Below are positions 9,438 to 17,051 of a DNA stretch of 36,337 nucleotides, in pieces. How positions within the stretch are numbered: position 1 is the first letter of the stretch; each line of letters starts with the position of its first letter. The DNA comes from Streptomyces griseicoloratus (GTDB taxonomy: Bacteria > Actinomycetota > Actinomycetes > Streptomycetales > Streptomycetaceae), in NCBI RefSeq assembly GCF_014534645.1, contig NZ_JACVQF010000194.1, forward strand, positions 1 through 36,337, written 5' to 3'. Under the pieces are notes generated by a model. The model made no database searches. It was given only the letters and a program-made list of their open reading frames with translations, and was not told the DNA's origin. The translations under genes and the position numbers were made by a program.

Positions 9438-10586
9438 ATGGGTGAGGACAGGCGGCTCGCGGCCGTCGTGGCGCTGGCGCAGGGGATGGCCGCCGCGCAC
9501 AGTGCCGACGAGGCGTGGCGGGCGGCGGCCACCGGTGCCCGCCGGGCGCTGGGCGGCAGCTTCGCCGCGCTGTCGGTGTGGGAGCGGGAGCTGGGCCGGC
9601 TCAGGGTCCTGGTGAACGTGGGCGAGCGGGCCGAGGGCGAGGAGGAGTTCCCCAAGGACGAGTCCTACCCCGTGCACCAGTTCGCGGAGATCACCGAGTT
9701 CCTGCACGAGCGCTGGGCCGGCGGCGGTGAGCCCGGTGCCTGGGTGGAGACCGCCGAGGGCCCCGCGGCCGGGCGTCCCGGTTACGTCCATCAGCGCGTC
9801 GCCGCCCTGCGCCGCCGCGGGCGCGGCTGCTGCGTGGTCGCGCCCATCGTGCTGCACGGGCGCGCCTGGGGCGAGCTGTACGTGGCCCGGCCGGTGGGGG
9901 AGCGCGTGTTCGAGCGGGCCGACGCCGACTTCGCCACCGTCCTCGCCTCCGTGGTCGCCGCCGGGATCGCGCAGACCGAGCGGCTGGAGGAGGTGCGGCG
10001 GCTGGCGTACACCGACGCGCTCACCGGTCTGGCCAACCGCCGCGCGGTGGACGCCCGGCTCGACGAGGCCGTGGAGCGGCACCGCCGCGAGAACGTGGTC
10101 GTCAGCCTGGTCGTGTGCGACCTCAACGGACTCAAGCGGGTCAACGACACCCACGGGCACGCCGTCGGCGACCGGCTGCTGGAGCGTTTCGGCTCGGTGC
10201 TGTCGCTGTGCGGGGCGATGGTGCCGGGGGCGCTCGTGGCCCGGCTCGGCGGGGACGAGTTCTGCCTGCTCGCGGTCGGGCCGCCCGCCGACGACGTGGT
10301 CAAGGCCGCCGACGAGCTGTGCCGCCGGGCGGCGGAGCTGGAGCTCGGGGACGGCGTGGCCTGCGGGGTGGCGTCCACGGAGGACCCCGTGGGGCCCGTC
10401 CGCAGCGCCCGCAGGCTGTTCCGGCTCGCGGACGCGGCCCAGTACCGCGCCAAGGCCGAGCGGGCGGACCGGCCGGTCGTCGCCGGCCGCGAGGGGCCCG
10501 ACGACCCCGTCGTGCGGCTGGCGGACGAGCCGTCCCGCGGGGAGGACGGCGAGCGGCGGCGGTTCCGGGGGCGGCATTCCCCGTGA
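9438..10586 (+). CDS. GAF-GGDEF diguanylate cyclase
   Basis: A 382-residue cytoplasmic protein predicted to make cyclic di-GMP from two GTP. Residues about 1-185 form a GAF-like sensor domain, and a short helix (LEEVRRLAYTDALTGLANRR) leads into the GGDEF domain. The active-site motif RLGGDEF is intact, as is the Asp of VVCDLNGLKRVND, so the enzyme is probably active. No RxxD inhibitory site is seen five residues before GGDEF, so classical product inhibition is unlikely. The tail is charged and disordered. GGAGGG abuts the ATG with no spacer, and a TAGCCT hexamer lies six bases upstream, so the mRNA may be leaderless. In Streptomyces c-di-GMP controls development through BldD. Confidence 0.9.
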   Translation: MGEDRRLAAVVALAQGMAAAHSADEAWRAAATGARRALGGSFAALSVWERELGRLRVLVNVGERAEGEEEFPKDESYPVHQFAEITEFLHERWAGGGEPGAWVETAEGPAAGRPGYVHQRVAALRRRGRGCCVVAPIVLHGRAWGELYVARPVGERVFERADADFATVLASVVAAGIAQTERLEEVRRLAYTDALTGLANRRAVDARLDEAVERHRRENVVVSLVVCDLNGLKRVNDTHGHAVGDRLLERFGSVLSLCGAMVPGALVARLGGDEFCLLAVGPPADDVVKAADELCRRAAELELGDGVACGVASTEDPVGPVRSARRLFRLADAAQYRAKAERADRPVVAGREGPDDPVVRLADEPSRGEDGERRRFRGRHSP

Positions 10587-10634
10587 GCGGTCCCTGGCCG
10601 CATGTGACGTAAGGGGTGCTCCGGGAACCCAGTG

Positions 10635-10663
10635 GTGACATCTATGAATTCACTGCGTACGCT
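10635..10663 (+). promoter_or_regulatory. hutH promoter, predicted to give a leaderless mRNA
   Basis: GTGACA (10635-10640) and TACGCT (10658-10663) are separated by exactly 17 bases and resemble a vegetative HrdB-type promoter. Only seven bases lie between TACGCT and the ATG at 10671, so transcription should begin at or within two bases of the start codon. No ribosome site precedes that ATG. Confidence 0.6.
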
Positions 10664-10670
10664 CCTGAAT

Positions 10671-12215
10671 ATGGATATGCACACTGTGGTGGTGGGGACG
10701 TCCGGGGTCACCGCGTCCGACGTCCTCGCCGTGGCGCGTGCCGGCGCCCGGGTCGAACTCTCCGAGGAAGCGGTGGCGGCCCTGGCCGCGGCCCGCGAGA
10801 TCGTGGACGCGCTGGCCGCGAAGCCGGACCCCGTGTACGGCGTGAGCACCGGCTTCGGCGCCCTGGCGACCCGGCACATCAGCCCGGACCTGCGCGCCCA
10901 GCTGCAGCGCAACATCGTCCGTTCGCACGCCGCGGGCATGGGGCCGCGCGTCGAGCGGGAGGTCGTCCGCGCCCTGATGTTCCTCAGGCTGAAGACCGTC
11001 TGCTCCGGGCACACCGGCGTCCGGCCCGAGGTCGCGCAGACCATGGCCGACGTCCTGAACGCCGGGATCACCCCGGTCGTGCACGAGTACGGCTCCCTCG
11101 GCTGCTCCGGCGATCTCGCGCCGCTGTCGCACTGCGCCCTCACGCTCATGGGCGAGGGAGAGGCCGAGGGTCCGGACGGCACCGTACGGCCGGCCGGCGA
11201 ACTCCTCGCCGAGCACGGGATCCGGCCCGTCGAGCTGCGCGAGAAGGAGGGGCTCGCCCTCCTCAACGGCACCGACGGCATGCTCGGCATGCTGGTCATG
11301 GCCCTTGCCGACCTCGACACCCTCTACAAGTCGGCCGACGTCACCGCCGCCCTGACGCTGGAGGCCCTGCTCGGCACCGACAAGGTGCTCGCCCCCGAGC
11401 TGCACGCCATCCGCCCGCACCCGGGACAGGCCGCCAGCGCCGCCAACATGCTCGCCGTGCTCAAGGGCTCCGGCCTGACCGGCCACCACCAGGACGACGC
11501 CCCCCGCGTCCAGGACGCCTACTCGGTGCGCTGCGCCCCGCAGGTCGCCGGTGCCGGCCGCGACACCATGGCCCACGCCCGCCTGGTCGCCGAGCGGGAG
11601 CTGGCGTCGGCGGTGGACAACCCGGTCGTCCTGCCCGACGGGCGCGTGGAGTCCAACGGCAACTTCCACGGCGCCCCGGTCGCCTACGTCCTGGACTTCC
11701 TCGCCGTGGCCGTCGCCGACCTCGGCTCCATCGCCGAGCGGCGCACCGACCGGCTGCTGGACAAGAACCGCAGCCACGGGCTGCCGCCGTTCCTCGCCGA
11801 CGACGCCGGCGTCGACTCCGGCCTGATGATCGCCCAGTACACGCAGGCCGCCCTGGTCAGCGAGCTGAAGCGGCTCGCCGTACCGGCCTCGGCGGACTCG
11901 ATCCCGTCCTCCGCGATGCAGGAGGACCACGTGTCGATGGGCTGGTCGGCGGCGCGCAAGCTGCGCACGGCCGTCGACAACCTCACCCGGGTGATCGCCG
12001 TCGAGCTCTACGCCGCCACCCGTGCGATCCAGCTCCGCGAGGGCCTCGTCCCGGCCCCGGCGTCGCAGGCGGTGATCGACGCGGTGCGTGAGGCGGGGGT
12101 CGCCGGTCCCGGTCCGGACCGGTTCCTGGCGCCGGACCTCGCCGCGGCCGACGCGTTCGTGCGCGACGGGCGGCTGGTCGCGGCGGCGGAGACGGTCACC
12201 GGGCCGCTGCGGTAG
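10671..12215 (+). CDS. hutH: histidine ammonia-lyase
   Basis: A 514-residue histidase that converts L-histidine to urocanate and ammonia, the first step of histidine use. It begins MDMHTVVVGTSG as in S. griseus HutH (514 residues, from memory). The catalytic stretch YGVSTGFGAL and the self-forming MIO cofactor region GSLGCSGDLAPLSH are clear. The MIO triad here is Cys-Ser-Gly rather than the common Ala-Ser-Gly, which is normal for streptomycete enzymes. The start at 10671 is chosen because a promoter overlaps the earlier ATG at 10644. The other hut genes are not in the window, consistent with their dispersal in Streptomyces. A strong terminator follows. Confidence 0.96.
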   Translation: MDMHTVVVGTSGVTASDVLAVARAGARVELSEEAVAALAAAREIVDALAAKPDPVYGVSTGFGALATRHISPDLRAQLQRNIVRSHAAGMGPRVEREVVRALMFLRLKTVCSGHTGVRPEVAQTMADVLNAGITPVVHEYGSLGCSGDLAPLSHCALTLMGEGEAEGPDGTVRPAGELLAEHGIRPVELREKEGLALLNGTDGMLGMLVMALADLDTLYKSADVTAALTLEALLGTDKVLAPELHAIRPHPGQAASAANMLAVLKGSGLTGHHQDDAPRVQDAYSVRCAPQVAGAGRDTMAHARLVAERELASAVDNPVVLPDGRVESNGNFHGAPVAYVLDFLAVAVADLGSIAERRTDRLLDKNRSHGLPPFLADDAGVDSGLMIAQYTQAALVSELKRLAVPASADSIPSSAMQEDHVSMGWSAARKLRTAVDNLTRVIAVELYAATRAIQLREGLVPAPASQAVIDAVREAGVAGPGPDRFLAPDLAAADAFVRDGRLVAAAETVTGPLR

Positions 12216-12225
12216 GGAAGGGGCG

Positions 12226-12255
12226 CGGGGTCCCGTCCGGGGAGGACGGGCCCCG
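12226..12255 (+). terminator. hutH terminator
   Basis: The stem CGGGG-(T bulge)-CCCGTCC pairs with GGACGGGCCCCG around a 5-base loop, 10 bp after the hutH stop, followed by GTTTCG. Confidence 0.7.
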
Positions 12256-12269
12256 TTTCGACGACCGGG

Positions 12270-12291
12270 CCGGCCCGCAAGGACGGGCCGG
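12270..12291. terminator. second hairpin between convergent genes
   Basis: A perfect 8-bp stem (CCGGCCCG / CGGGCCGG) with a 6-base loop, between the hutH terminator and the 3' end of the leftward sortase-substrate gene. It can work in either direction. Confidence 0.5.
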
Positions 12292-12347
12292 GAACCGGCG
12301 CCTCGCCGGGCTTTCCTGAGCTTTCGTCAAAAGAAAGTCAAAGGACC

Positions 12348-12662
12348 TTAAAAACCAAGGCGTTCCCGGCGCACGGAATACGCGACGAATCCCGCGCCGA
12401 GGGTGAGGCAGAGGCTGCCGCCGACGACGTACGGGGTGCTGTCGAAGCTGCCGGTGTCGGCCAGCCGGGTCCCCTCGGCGACGGCCGCCGTGTCCGTGGC
12501 CGCGGCTCTCGCCTGCGCGGTGACCTGCGGCGACGGGCTTGCCGAGGAGCCCTTGTCCGCCGGGCCGTCGGGCGTCGCGTTCGCGGACGGGACGAACCAC
12601 AGGGCGCACAGCAGACCTCCCGCGGCGGCGGCGGTCAGCAACGGACGGCGAGCGGATGACAC
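12348..12662 (-). CDS. small sortase-anchored surface protein (LADTG signal)
   Basis: A 104-residue exported protein. It has an N-terminal signal peptide (basic MSSARRP, a hydrophobic stretch to about residue 28, cleavage near SANA-TP) and a 35-residue Ser/Ala/Thr-rich extracellular segment. It ends in a sorting signal: LADTG at about residues 67-71, a hydrophobic helix, and the positive tail RRERLGF. LAxTG is the pentapeptide used by Streptomyces class E sortases, which attach long chaplins and other proteins to peptidoglycan. The mature part is so short that it may act as a spacer or stalk. GTG at 12662 has AAGGGGAT about nine bases upstream. No sortase gene is in this window. Confidence 0.82.
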   Translation of the reverse strand: MSSARRPLLTAAAAGGLLCALWFVPSANATPDGPADKGSSASPSPQVTAQARAAATDTAAVAEGTRLADTGSFDSTPYVVGGSLCLTLGAGFVAYSVRRERLGF

Positions 12663-12771
12663 GGAATATCGATCCCCTTGTGGCGCTGGCGAATTGGCCG
12701 TGTGGGGCGATGTTAGTGAAAGGCGCGGGTCACAGGAAAGTCACGGGAGCGACCGGCCGTACGCTCCGGAC

Positions 12772-13125
12772 ATGAGCACTCCAGAGACATCACGTTTTGT
12801 CCGTCTTCGCGTCGAGCTGGTCCTTGAGATCGACGACGAGGAGGCGGTCACCGGGGCCGCGCTGCAGGCGGTCGCCGACGACTCCGAGCTGGCCGACGAG
12901 GAGCGGACGCACGCCGAGAGCGCTGTGACGGAGGACACCGCGGAGGCCCTGGCCTATCTCGTCGACCCGTTCGACCTGGTCAGCGAGGTGCCCGGGGTGG
13001 AGCTCCAGCAGGCGTCCTGGAGCAGTGAGCGAATCGACTACGACCCCGACTCGCCCGACTGGGGCGACGACGAGGAAGATGGCGACGAGGACTACGCAGA
13101 AGACGACGAAATGACGGCCGGCTGA
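12772..13125 (+). CDS. acidic protein of unknown function
   Basis: A 117-residue cytoplasmic protein. The first 85 residues look folded (VRLRVELVLEIDDEEAVTGAALQAV, then a helix and AEALAYLVDPFDLVSEVPGVEL), and the last 30 residues are almost all Asp/Glu with Tyr and Trp. I do not recognise a characterised family. ATG at 12772 lacks a ribosome site but follows TACGCT by six bases, so the mRNA may be leaderless. A perfect terminator hairpin begins 21 bp after the stop. It stands alone between the divergent sortase substrate and the L,D-transpeptidase. Confidence 0.78.
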   Translation: MSTPETSRFVRLRVELVLEIDDEEAVTGAALQAVADDSELADEERTHAESAVTEDTAEALAYLVDPFDLVSEVPGVELQQASWSSERIDYDPDSPDWGDDEEDGDEDYAEDDEMTAG

Positions 13126-13146
13126 CGCGGCGTGGGGAAAATCGCG

Positions 13147-13174
13147 ACCCCGGGCGGCAACCACCGCCCGGGGT
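13147..13174 (+). terminator. terminator after the acidic protein gene
   Basis: A perfect 11-bp stem (ACCCCGGGCGG and complement) with a 6-base loop, followed by TTCC, 21 bp after the stop codon at 13125. Confidence 0.75.
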
Positions 13175-13235
13175 TCCGTCGTCTCAGGGGGCGCACTGAC
13201 CGACCCCGCACCACCCGCCGCCTGCGCGCGAACGT

Positions 13236-13250
13236 GGTGTGTCCCACACC
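13236..13250. promoter_or_regulatory. inverted-repeat motif upstream of the L,D-transpeptidase
   Basis: GGTGTGTCCCACACC consists of 6-bp arms around TCC. It differs by one base from the motif at 5381-5395 between pccB and birA. It lies 13 bp before an ECF-like promoter and 100 bp before the start codon. Confidence 0.35.
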
Positions 13251-13262
13251 CCTCGGCGATGT

Positions 13263-13289
13263 GGAACGGGACGAACCGGTCGTAGCGTT
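13263..13289 (+). promoter_or_regulatory. possible ECF-sigma promoter of the L,D-transpeptidase gene
   Basis: GGAAC (13263-13267) and CGTT (13286-13289) are separated by 18 bases, the layout of extracytoplasmic-function sigma factor promoters. Control of a cell-wall crosslinking enzyme by an envelope-stress sigma factor such as SigE would make sense. The match is to short elements only. Confidence 0.4.
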
Positions 13290-13349
13290 GAAAGTTCTTG
13301 ACGGGGTATCTCGGGGTTTCGGGAATCGGCAACGATGGAGAAGCGTGTG

Positions 13350-14600
13350 ATGACGGACGGTAAGCGGCGCAAGGGCCTGGTGGCCGCGTCCGCACTGCTC
13401 GGCGGTGTGCTGGTGCTCTCGGCATGTTCCAGCGGCGACGCCGGCGCCTCCGGCGGAGGGGACGACAAGACCTCGCAGGCCCAGGTCGACGAGGCGGCAG
13501 CCAAGGAGACGTCCGAGGCCCAGATCAAGATCACGCCCAAGGACGGCTCGACCAACGCCTCCATCAACAACTCCGCCGCCGTGACCGTGAGCAAGGGCAC
13601 CCTCACGGAGGTGAAGATGACCACCTCCGACGGCACCGAGGTCAGCGGCGAGATATCCGCCGACAAGACGAGCTGGAAGCCCACCACGCAGCTGGAGCGG
13701 GCCACCAAGTACAAGCTGACGGCGACCGCACAGGACTCCAAGGGCCGCGCCGCCCACGAGAACGCCTCGTTCACCACGGTCTCCCCGGCCAACAGCTTCA
13801 TCGGCACCTTCACCCCGGACGACGGCACCACGGTCGGCGTGGGCATGCCCGTGTCGATCAACTTCGACAAGGCGATCACCAACAAGGCCGCCGTCCAGAA
13901 GGGCATCACGGTCAGCACGACCAGCGGCCAGGAGGTCGCCTGCCACTGGTTCAACGCCAACCGCATGGACTGCCGCCCCGAGAACTACTGGCAGGAGAAC
14001 TCGACCGTCACCCTGAAGCTGGCGCTCGACGGAGTCGAGGGCGCCGAGGGCGTCTACGGCGTCCAGCAGAAGACGGTCACCTTCAAGATCGGCCGCAACC
14101 AGGTCTCGTACGTCGACGCGCAGACCAAGCAGATGAAGGTCACGCGGAACGGCCAGGTGATCCGGACCATCCCGATCTCCGCCGGCTCGCCCGAGAACAA
14201 GACCTACGAAGGCCAGATGGTGATCTCCGAGAAGTTCAAGGAGACCCGGATGAACGGCGCGACGGTCGGCTTCACCGACGACGACGGCAAGGGCGAGTAC
14301 GACATCGCGGACGTGCCGCACGCCATGCGCCTGTCCACCTCCGGCACCTTCATCCACGGCAACTACTGGGGCGCCAAGTCCATCTTCGGCAGCGTCAACA
14401 CCAGCCACGGCTGCGTGGGCCTGGCCGACGCCAAGGGCGCCGGCGACCCGAACACGCCGGGTGCCTGGTTCTACGACAACTCCATCGTCGGTGACGTGGT
14501 CGTCGTCCAGAACACCGGCGACAAGACCATCGCCCCGGACAACGGCCTCAACGGCTGGAACATGGACTGGGCCCAGTGGAAGGCCGGTTCGGCGGTCTGA
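13350..14600 (+). CDS. lipoprotein L,D-transpeptidase (YkuD family)
   Basis: A 416-residue lipoprotein that should form 3-3 crosslinks in peptidoglycan on the outer face of the membrane. The signal peptide ends in lipobox LSAC, with the lipidated Cys at about 26. Two Ig-like domains follow (about residues 60-150 and 150-250), as in mycobacterial Ldt enzymes, then the YkuD catalytic domain. That domain carries HGNYWG (His about 336) and NTSHGCVGL with nucleophile Cys at about 355. The residue after SHGCV is Gly, where many family members have Arg. ATG at 13350 is chosen because GGAGAAG lies nine bases upstream; the ATG at 13335 overlaps that site. A large hairpin follows the gene. Confidence 0.92.
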   Translation: MTDGKRRKGLVAASALLGGVLVLSACSSGDAGASGGGDDKTSQAQVDEAAAKETSEAQIKITPKDGSTNASINNSAAVTVSKGTLTEVKMTTSDGTEVSGEISADKTSWKPTTQLERATKYKLTATAQDSKGRAAHENASFTTVSPANSFIGTFTPDDGTTVGVGMPVSINFDKAITNKAAVQKGITVSTTSGQEVACHWFNANRMDCRPENYWQENSTVTLKLALDGVEGAEGVYGVQQKTVTFKIGRNQVSYVDAQTKQMKVTRNGQVIRTIPISAGSPENKTYEGQMVISEKFKETRMNGATVGFTDDDGKGEYDIADVPHAMRLSTSGTFIHGNYWGAKSIFGSVNTSHGCVGLADAKGAGDPNTPGAWFYDNSIVGDVVVVQNTGDKTIAPDNGLNGWNMDWAQWKAGSAV

Positions 14601-14635
14601 CGCCGAACTCCCCACGGGGCGTTTCCACTTCGCAA

Positions 14636-14676
14636 CAGGCGCCCGCCACCCCTCGACCAGGGGCGGCGGGCGCCTG
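14636..14676 (+). terminator. terminator after the L,D-transpeptidase
   Basis: A perfect 12-bp outer stem (CAGGCGCCCGCC and complement) encloses a 4-bp CCCC/GGGG inner stem. It begins 35 bp after the stop and just before the next promoter. Confidence 0.78.
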
Positions 14677-14691
14677 CCGTGTCCCCGGCTT

Positions 14692-14720
14692 CTCATCCTT
14701 CTCTTACGCCGGCCTTATCC
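14692..14720 (+). promoter_or_regulatory. 11-bp-period direct repeats upstream of the ABC exporter
   Basis: CTCATCC (14692), CTTACGC (14703) and CTTATCC (14714) are spaced exactly 11 bp apart and end 31 bp before the permease start. Direct repeats one helical turn apart are typical binding sites of OmpR/PhoB-type response regulators. A related pair lies upstream of the subtilase at 17052-17069. Confidence 0.45.
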
Positions 14721-14751
14721 CTTCATCACGGGCCGTCCCTAGCTTGCGGCC

Positions 14752-16218
14752 ATGTTCTTCACGTACCTGAGGCGCGAACTGCGCCGCCGCAGAAAGGCGG
14801 CCCTCGTCGTCGCCTCCGGCCTCGCGCTGGGCATCGCGCTGGTCATCGTCGTCGACTCCGTCTCCTCCGGCATGGGCAGGGCCCAGGACAAGGTCCTGCA
14901 GTCGCTGTACGGACTGGGCACGGACATGACGGTCACCAAGGCCGCCTCCCCGACGGCCGGCACCTCGGACCGGCCGCGCTTCCGCTTCGACGCACAGGAG
15001 GACGGCTCCGAGGAGGAGCAGAGCACCGACCGCGTCATGGTGCAGGGCTTCCAGACCCTGGCCGACACGACCGTCGGCAAGGTCGCCGGGCAGGACGGCG
15101 TCGCCGACGCGGTGGGCGGACTGAGCCTCCAGGTCATGAAGGTCAGCGGCCAGTTCACCCGCGGCCAGTTCCAGCAGGACGGCTCGGGCGGTCAGGGGCA
15201 GGGCGGCCCGGGCGCCGGCGGGCAGCAGGCCCCGCAGGGCCGTGTGCAGGGCGGCGGCGCCGACTTCGACGTCAACAGCTACTCCGTCTACGGCACCGAC
15301 GTCACCGAGCCCGCCCTCGGCCCGCTGACCTCCTCCACCATCACCAGCGGCCGCACCTTCAAGGAGTCGGAGACCGACGCCGAGGTCGCCGTGGCCGACT
15401 CCGCGTACGCCAAGGAGAAGAAGCTCAAGACCGGCTCCACGGTCACCGTCAAGGGCACGGAGTTCGAGGTCGTCGGCATCGCCACGGCCGACAGCGGTGA
15501 CGCGGCGGCCAACCTCTACATACCGCTGAAGCAGGCCCAGACCCTCGCCGACGCCAAGGACAAGGTCACCACGATCTACGTCAAGGCGACCGACTCGCAG
15601 CGGATCGACGGCGTCAAGTCCGCGATCCAGAAGAACGTCCCGGGCACCACGGTCACCACCTCCGCCGACCTCGCCGACACCGTCTCCGGCTCCCTGTCCA
15701 CCGCCTCCTCCCTCGCCGCCGGCGTCGGCAAGTGGCTGTCGATCGTGGTGCTGGCGGCCGCGTTCCTGGTCGCCGGGCTGCTCACCTCCTCGGCCGTCTC
15801 CCGCCGGGTGCGCGAGTTCGGCACGCTGAAGGCGCTGGGCTGGCGCTCGGGCCGGGTGACCCGGCAGGTGGTCGGCGAGGCCGTCGTCAACGGCCTGGTC
15901 GGCGGCGTCCTCGGCATCGCGCTCGGCCTGGCGGGCGCCTACGCCGTCACCGCGGTCAGCCCGACGCTTCAGGCCCAGCTCGGCGGGGGCGCGGACGGCG
16001 GGACGGGTGGACCCGGTGGCCCCGGCGGCGGCTTCGGCGGTCCGGGGCGGCAGGCGGCCGCCAAGACCCTGGACGTCGCCCTCAGCGCGCCGGTCAGCCT
16101 CACCACCATCGCCCTCGCGGTCGGCCTCGCCGTGGCCGGCGGACTCGTCGCCGGCGCCTTCGGCGGCTGGCGCGCCTCCCGCCTGCGGCCGGCGGACGCC
16201 CTGCGCCGCGTGGAGTAG
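14752..16218 (+). CDS. MacB/FtsX-type ABC transporter permease
   Basis: A 488-residue permease of the MacB/LolC class. It has one N-terminal helix (about residues 17-37), a large extracytoplasmic domain to about 318, then three helices (about 322-345, 380-405 and 445-468). RRVREFGTLKALGWRSGRV is the conserved coupling segment after helix 2. Two Gly/Gln/Pro-rich inserts are unusual: one in the periplasmic-type domain (about residues 144-166) and one in the loop before the last helix (about 409-428). The ATG has no clear ribosome site but follows TAGCTT by six bases, suggesting a leaderless mRNA. The ATPase gene follows 77 bp later, forming a mechanotransmission exporter acting at the envelope; the cargo is unknown. 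Confidence 0.88.
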   Translation: MFFTYLRRELRRRRKAALVVASGLALGIALVIVVDSVSSGMGRAQDKVLQSLYGLGTDMTVTKAASPTAGTSDRPRFRFDAQEDGSEEEQSTDRVMVQGFQTLADTTVGKVAGQDGVADAVGGLSLQVMKVSGQFTRGQFQQDGSGGQGQGGPGAGGQQAPQGRVQGGGADFDVNSYSVYGTDVTEPALGPLTSSTITSGRTFKESETDAEVAVADSAYAKEKKLKTGSTVTVKGTEFEVVGIATADSGDAAANLYIPLKQAQTLADAKDKVTTIYVKATDSQRIDGVKSAIQKNVPGTTVTTSADLADTVSGSLSTASSLAAGVGKWLSIVVLAAAFLVAGLLTSSAVSRRVREFGTLKALGWRSGRVTRQVVGEAVVNGLVGGVLGIALGLAGAYAVTAVSPTLQAQLGGGADGGTGGPGGPGGGFGGPGRQAAAKTLDVALSAPVSLTTIALAVGLAVAGGLVAGAFGGWRASRLRPADALRRVE

Positions 16219-16295
16219 CGAGCGCCGCACCGGCCTGCCACGGGGCCTGCCGCGCGGGCCCCACCCCCCTTACGTTCACCAGGAGTTGCAGCACC

Positions 16296-16979
16296 ATGTA
16301 CGAGCTCAGAGGCGTCACCAAGCGCTACACCCGCGGCAAGGACACCGTGCACGCCCTCGACGGAGTCGACCTCACCATCGCCGACGGAGACCGGCTGGTC
16401 ATCCAGGGGCCCACCGGCGGCGGCAAGTCCACCCTGCTGCAGATGCTGGGTGCCCTGGACCGGCCCAGCTCCGGCGAGGTCGTCCTGGACGGCACGGACC
16501 TGGCCAAGCTGCCCGAGGCCCGCCTGACCAGGGTGCGCAGCGAGAGCATCGGCTTCGTCTTCCAGTCCTTCAACCTGATCCCGACGCTCACCGCGCAGGA
16601 GAACGTCGAGACCGCGCTCGTACCGCTCGGCGTGAAGGCGAAGGAGCGGCGCGAGAAGGCCGCCGAGGCGCTGACGTCCGTCGGGCTCGGCGAACGGCTC
16701 GGGCATCTGCCGGGCGAGATGTCCGGCGGCCAGCAGCAGCGGGTCGCCATCGCGCGTGCGCTGGTGAAGCAGCCGAAGGTGCTGCTCGCCGACGAACCCA
16801 CGGGAAACCTCGACGAGTCGACGCGGGACGAGATCATGGACGTGCTCGACCGCATGTGGAAGGAGCTCGGGCTCACCTTCGTCATGGTCACCCACGACTC
16901 GGCGATCGCGAGGAAGGCCCCGCGCCTGGCGACGATCCGCAAGGGCCGCATCACCGTCAAGGAGAACGCGCAGGCGTAG
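16296..16979 (+). CDS. ABC transporter ATP-binding protein (MacB/LolD type)
   Basis: A 227-residue ATPase with Walker A GPTGGGKST, Q-loop region FVFQSFNLIPTLTAQEN, signature MSGGQQQRVAIARAL, Walker B VLLADEPTGNLD and H-loop VTHD. The LADEPTGNLD form and the short length are typical of the LolD/MacB subfamily that pairs with FtsX-like permeases. AGGAG lies 10 bp before the ATG at 16296, which rules out the longer frame from 15732. It is the second gene of the exporter operon and powers the preceding permease. No sensor kinase or response regulator is adjacent, unlike many bacitracin-type systems. Confidence 0.93.
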   Translation: MYELRGVTKRYTRGKDTVHALDGVDLTIADGDRLVIQGPTGGGKSTLLQMLGALDRPSSGEVVLDGTDLAKLPEARLTRVRSESIGFVFQSFNLIPTLTAQENVETALVPLGVKAKERREKAAEALTSVGLGERLGHLPGEMSGGQQQRVAIARALVKQPKVLLADEPTGNLDESTRDEIMDVLDRMWKELGLTFVMVTHDSAIARKAPRLATIRKGRITVKENAQA

Positions 16980-17051
16980 TCCGCCCAGGGCGCAATCCAT
17001 CGGCTGGGTAACGGAGTTCGTGCGGTGGCGTTACAGCCGCCCGACGGTTTT

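Noticed and set aside
8463-10577. A 704-codon minus-strand frame across the enoyl-CoA hydratase and GGDEF genes
   Set aside because: It spans two well-supported genes and their intergenic gap with low-complexity His/Pro/Arg sequence.
10644-10670. Earlier in-frame ATG for hutH
   Set aside because: It lies inside the predicted -35/-10 spacer and would add residues absent from the S. griseus enzyme as I recall it.
15732-16295. Extended N-terminus for the ABC ATPase reaching into the permease gene
   Set aside because: The extra sequence is a frame-shadow of the permease. AGGAG and the ATG at 16296 give the normal family length.
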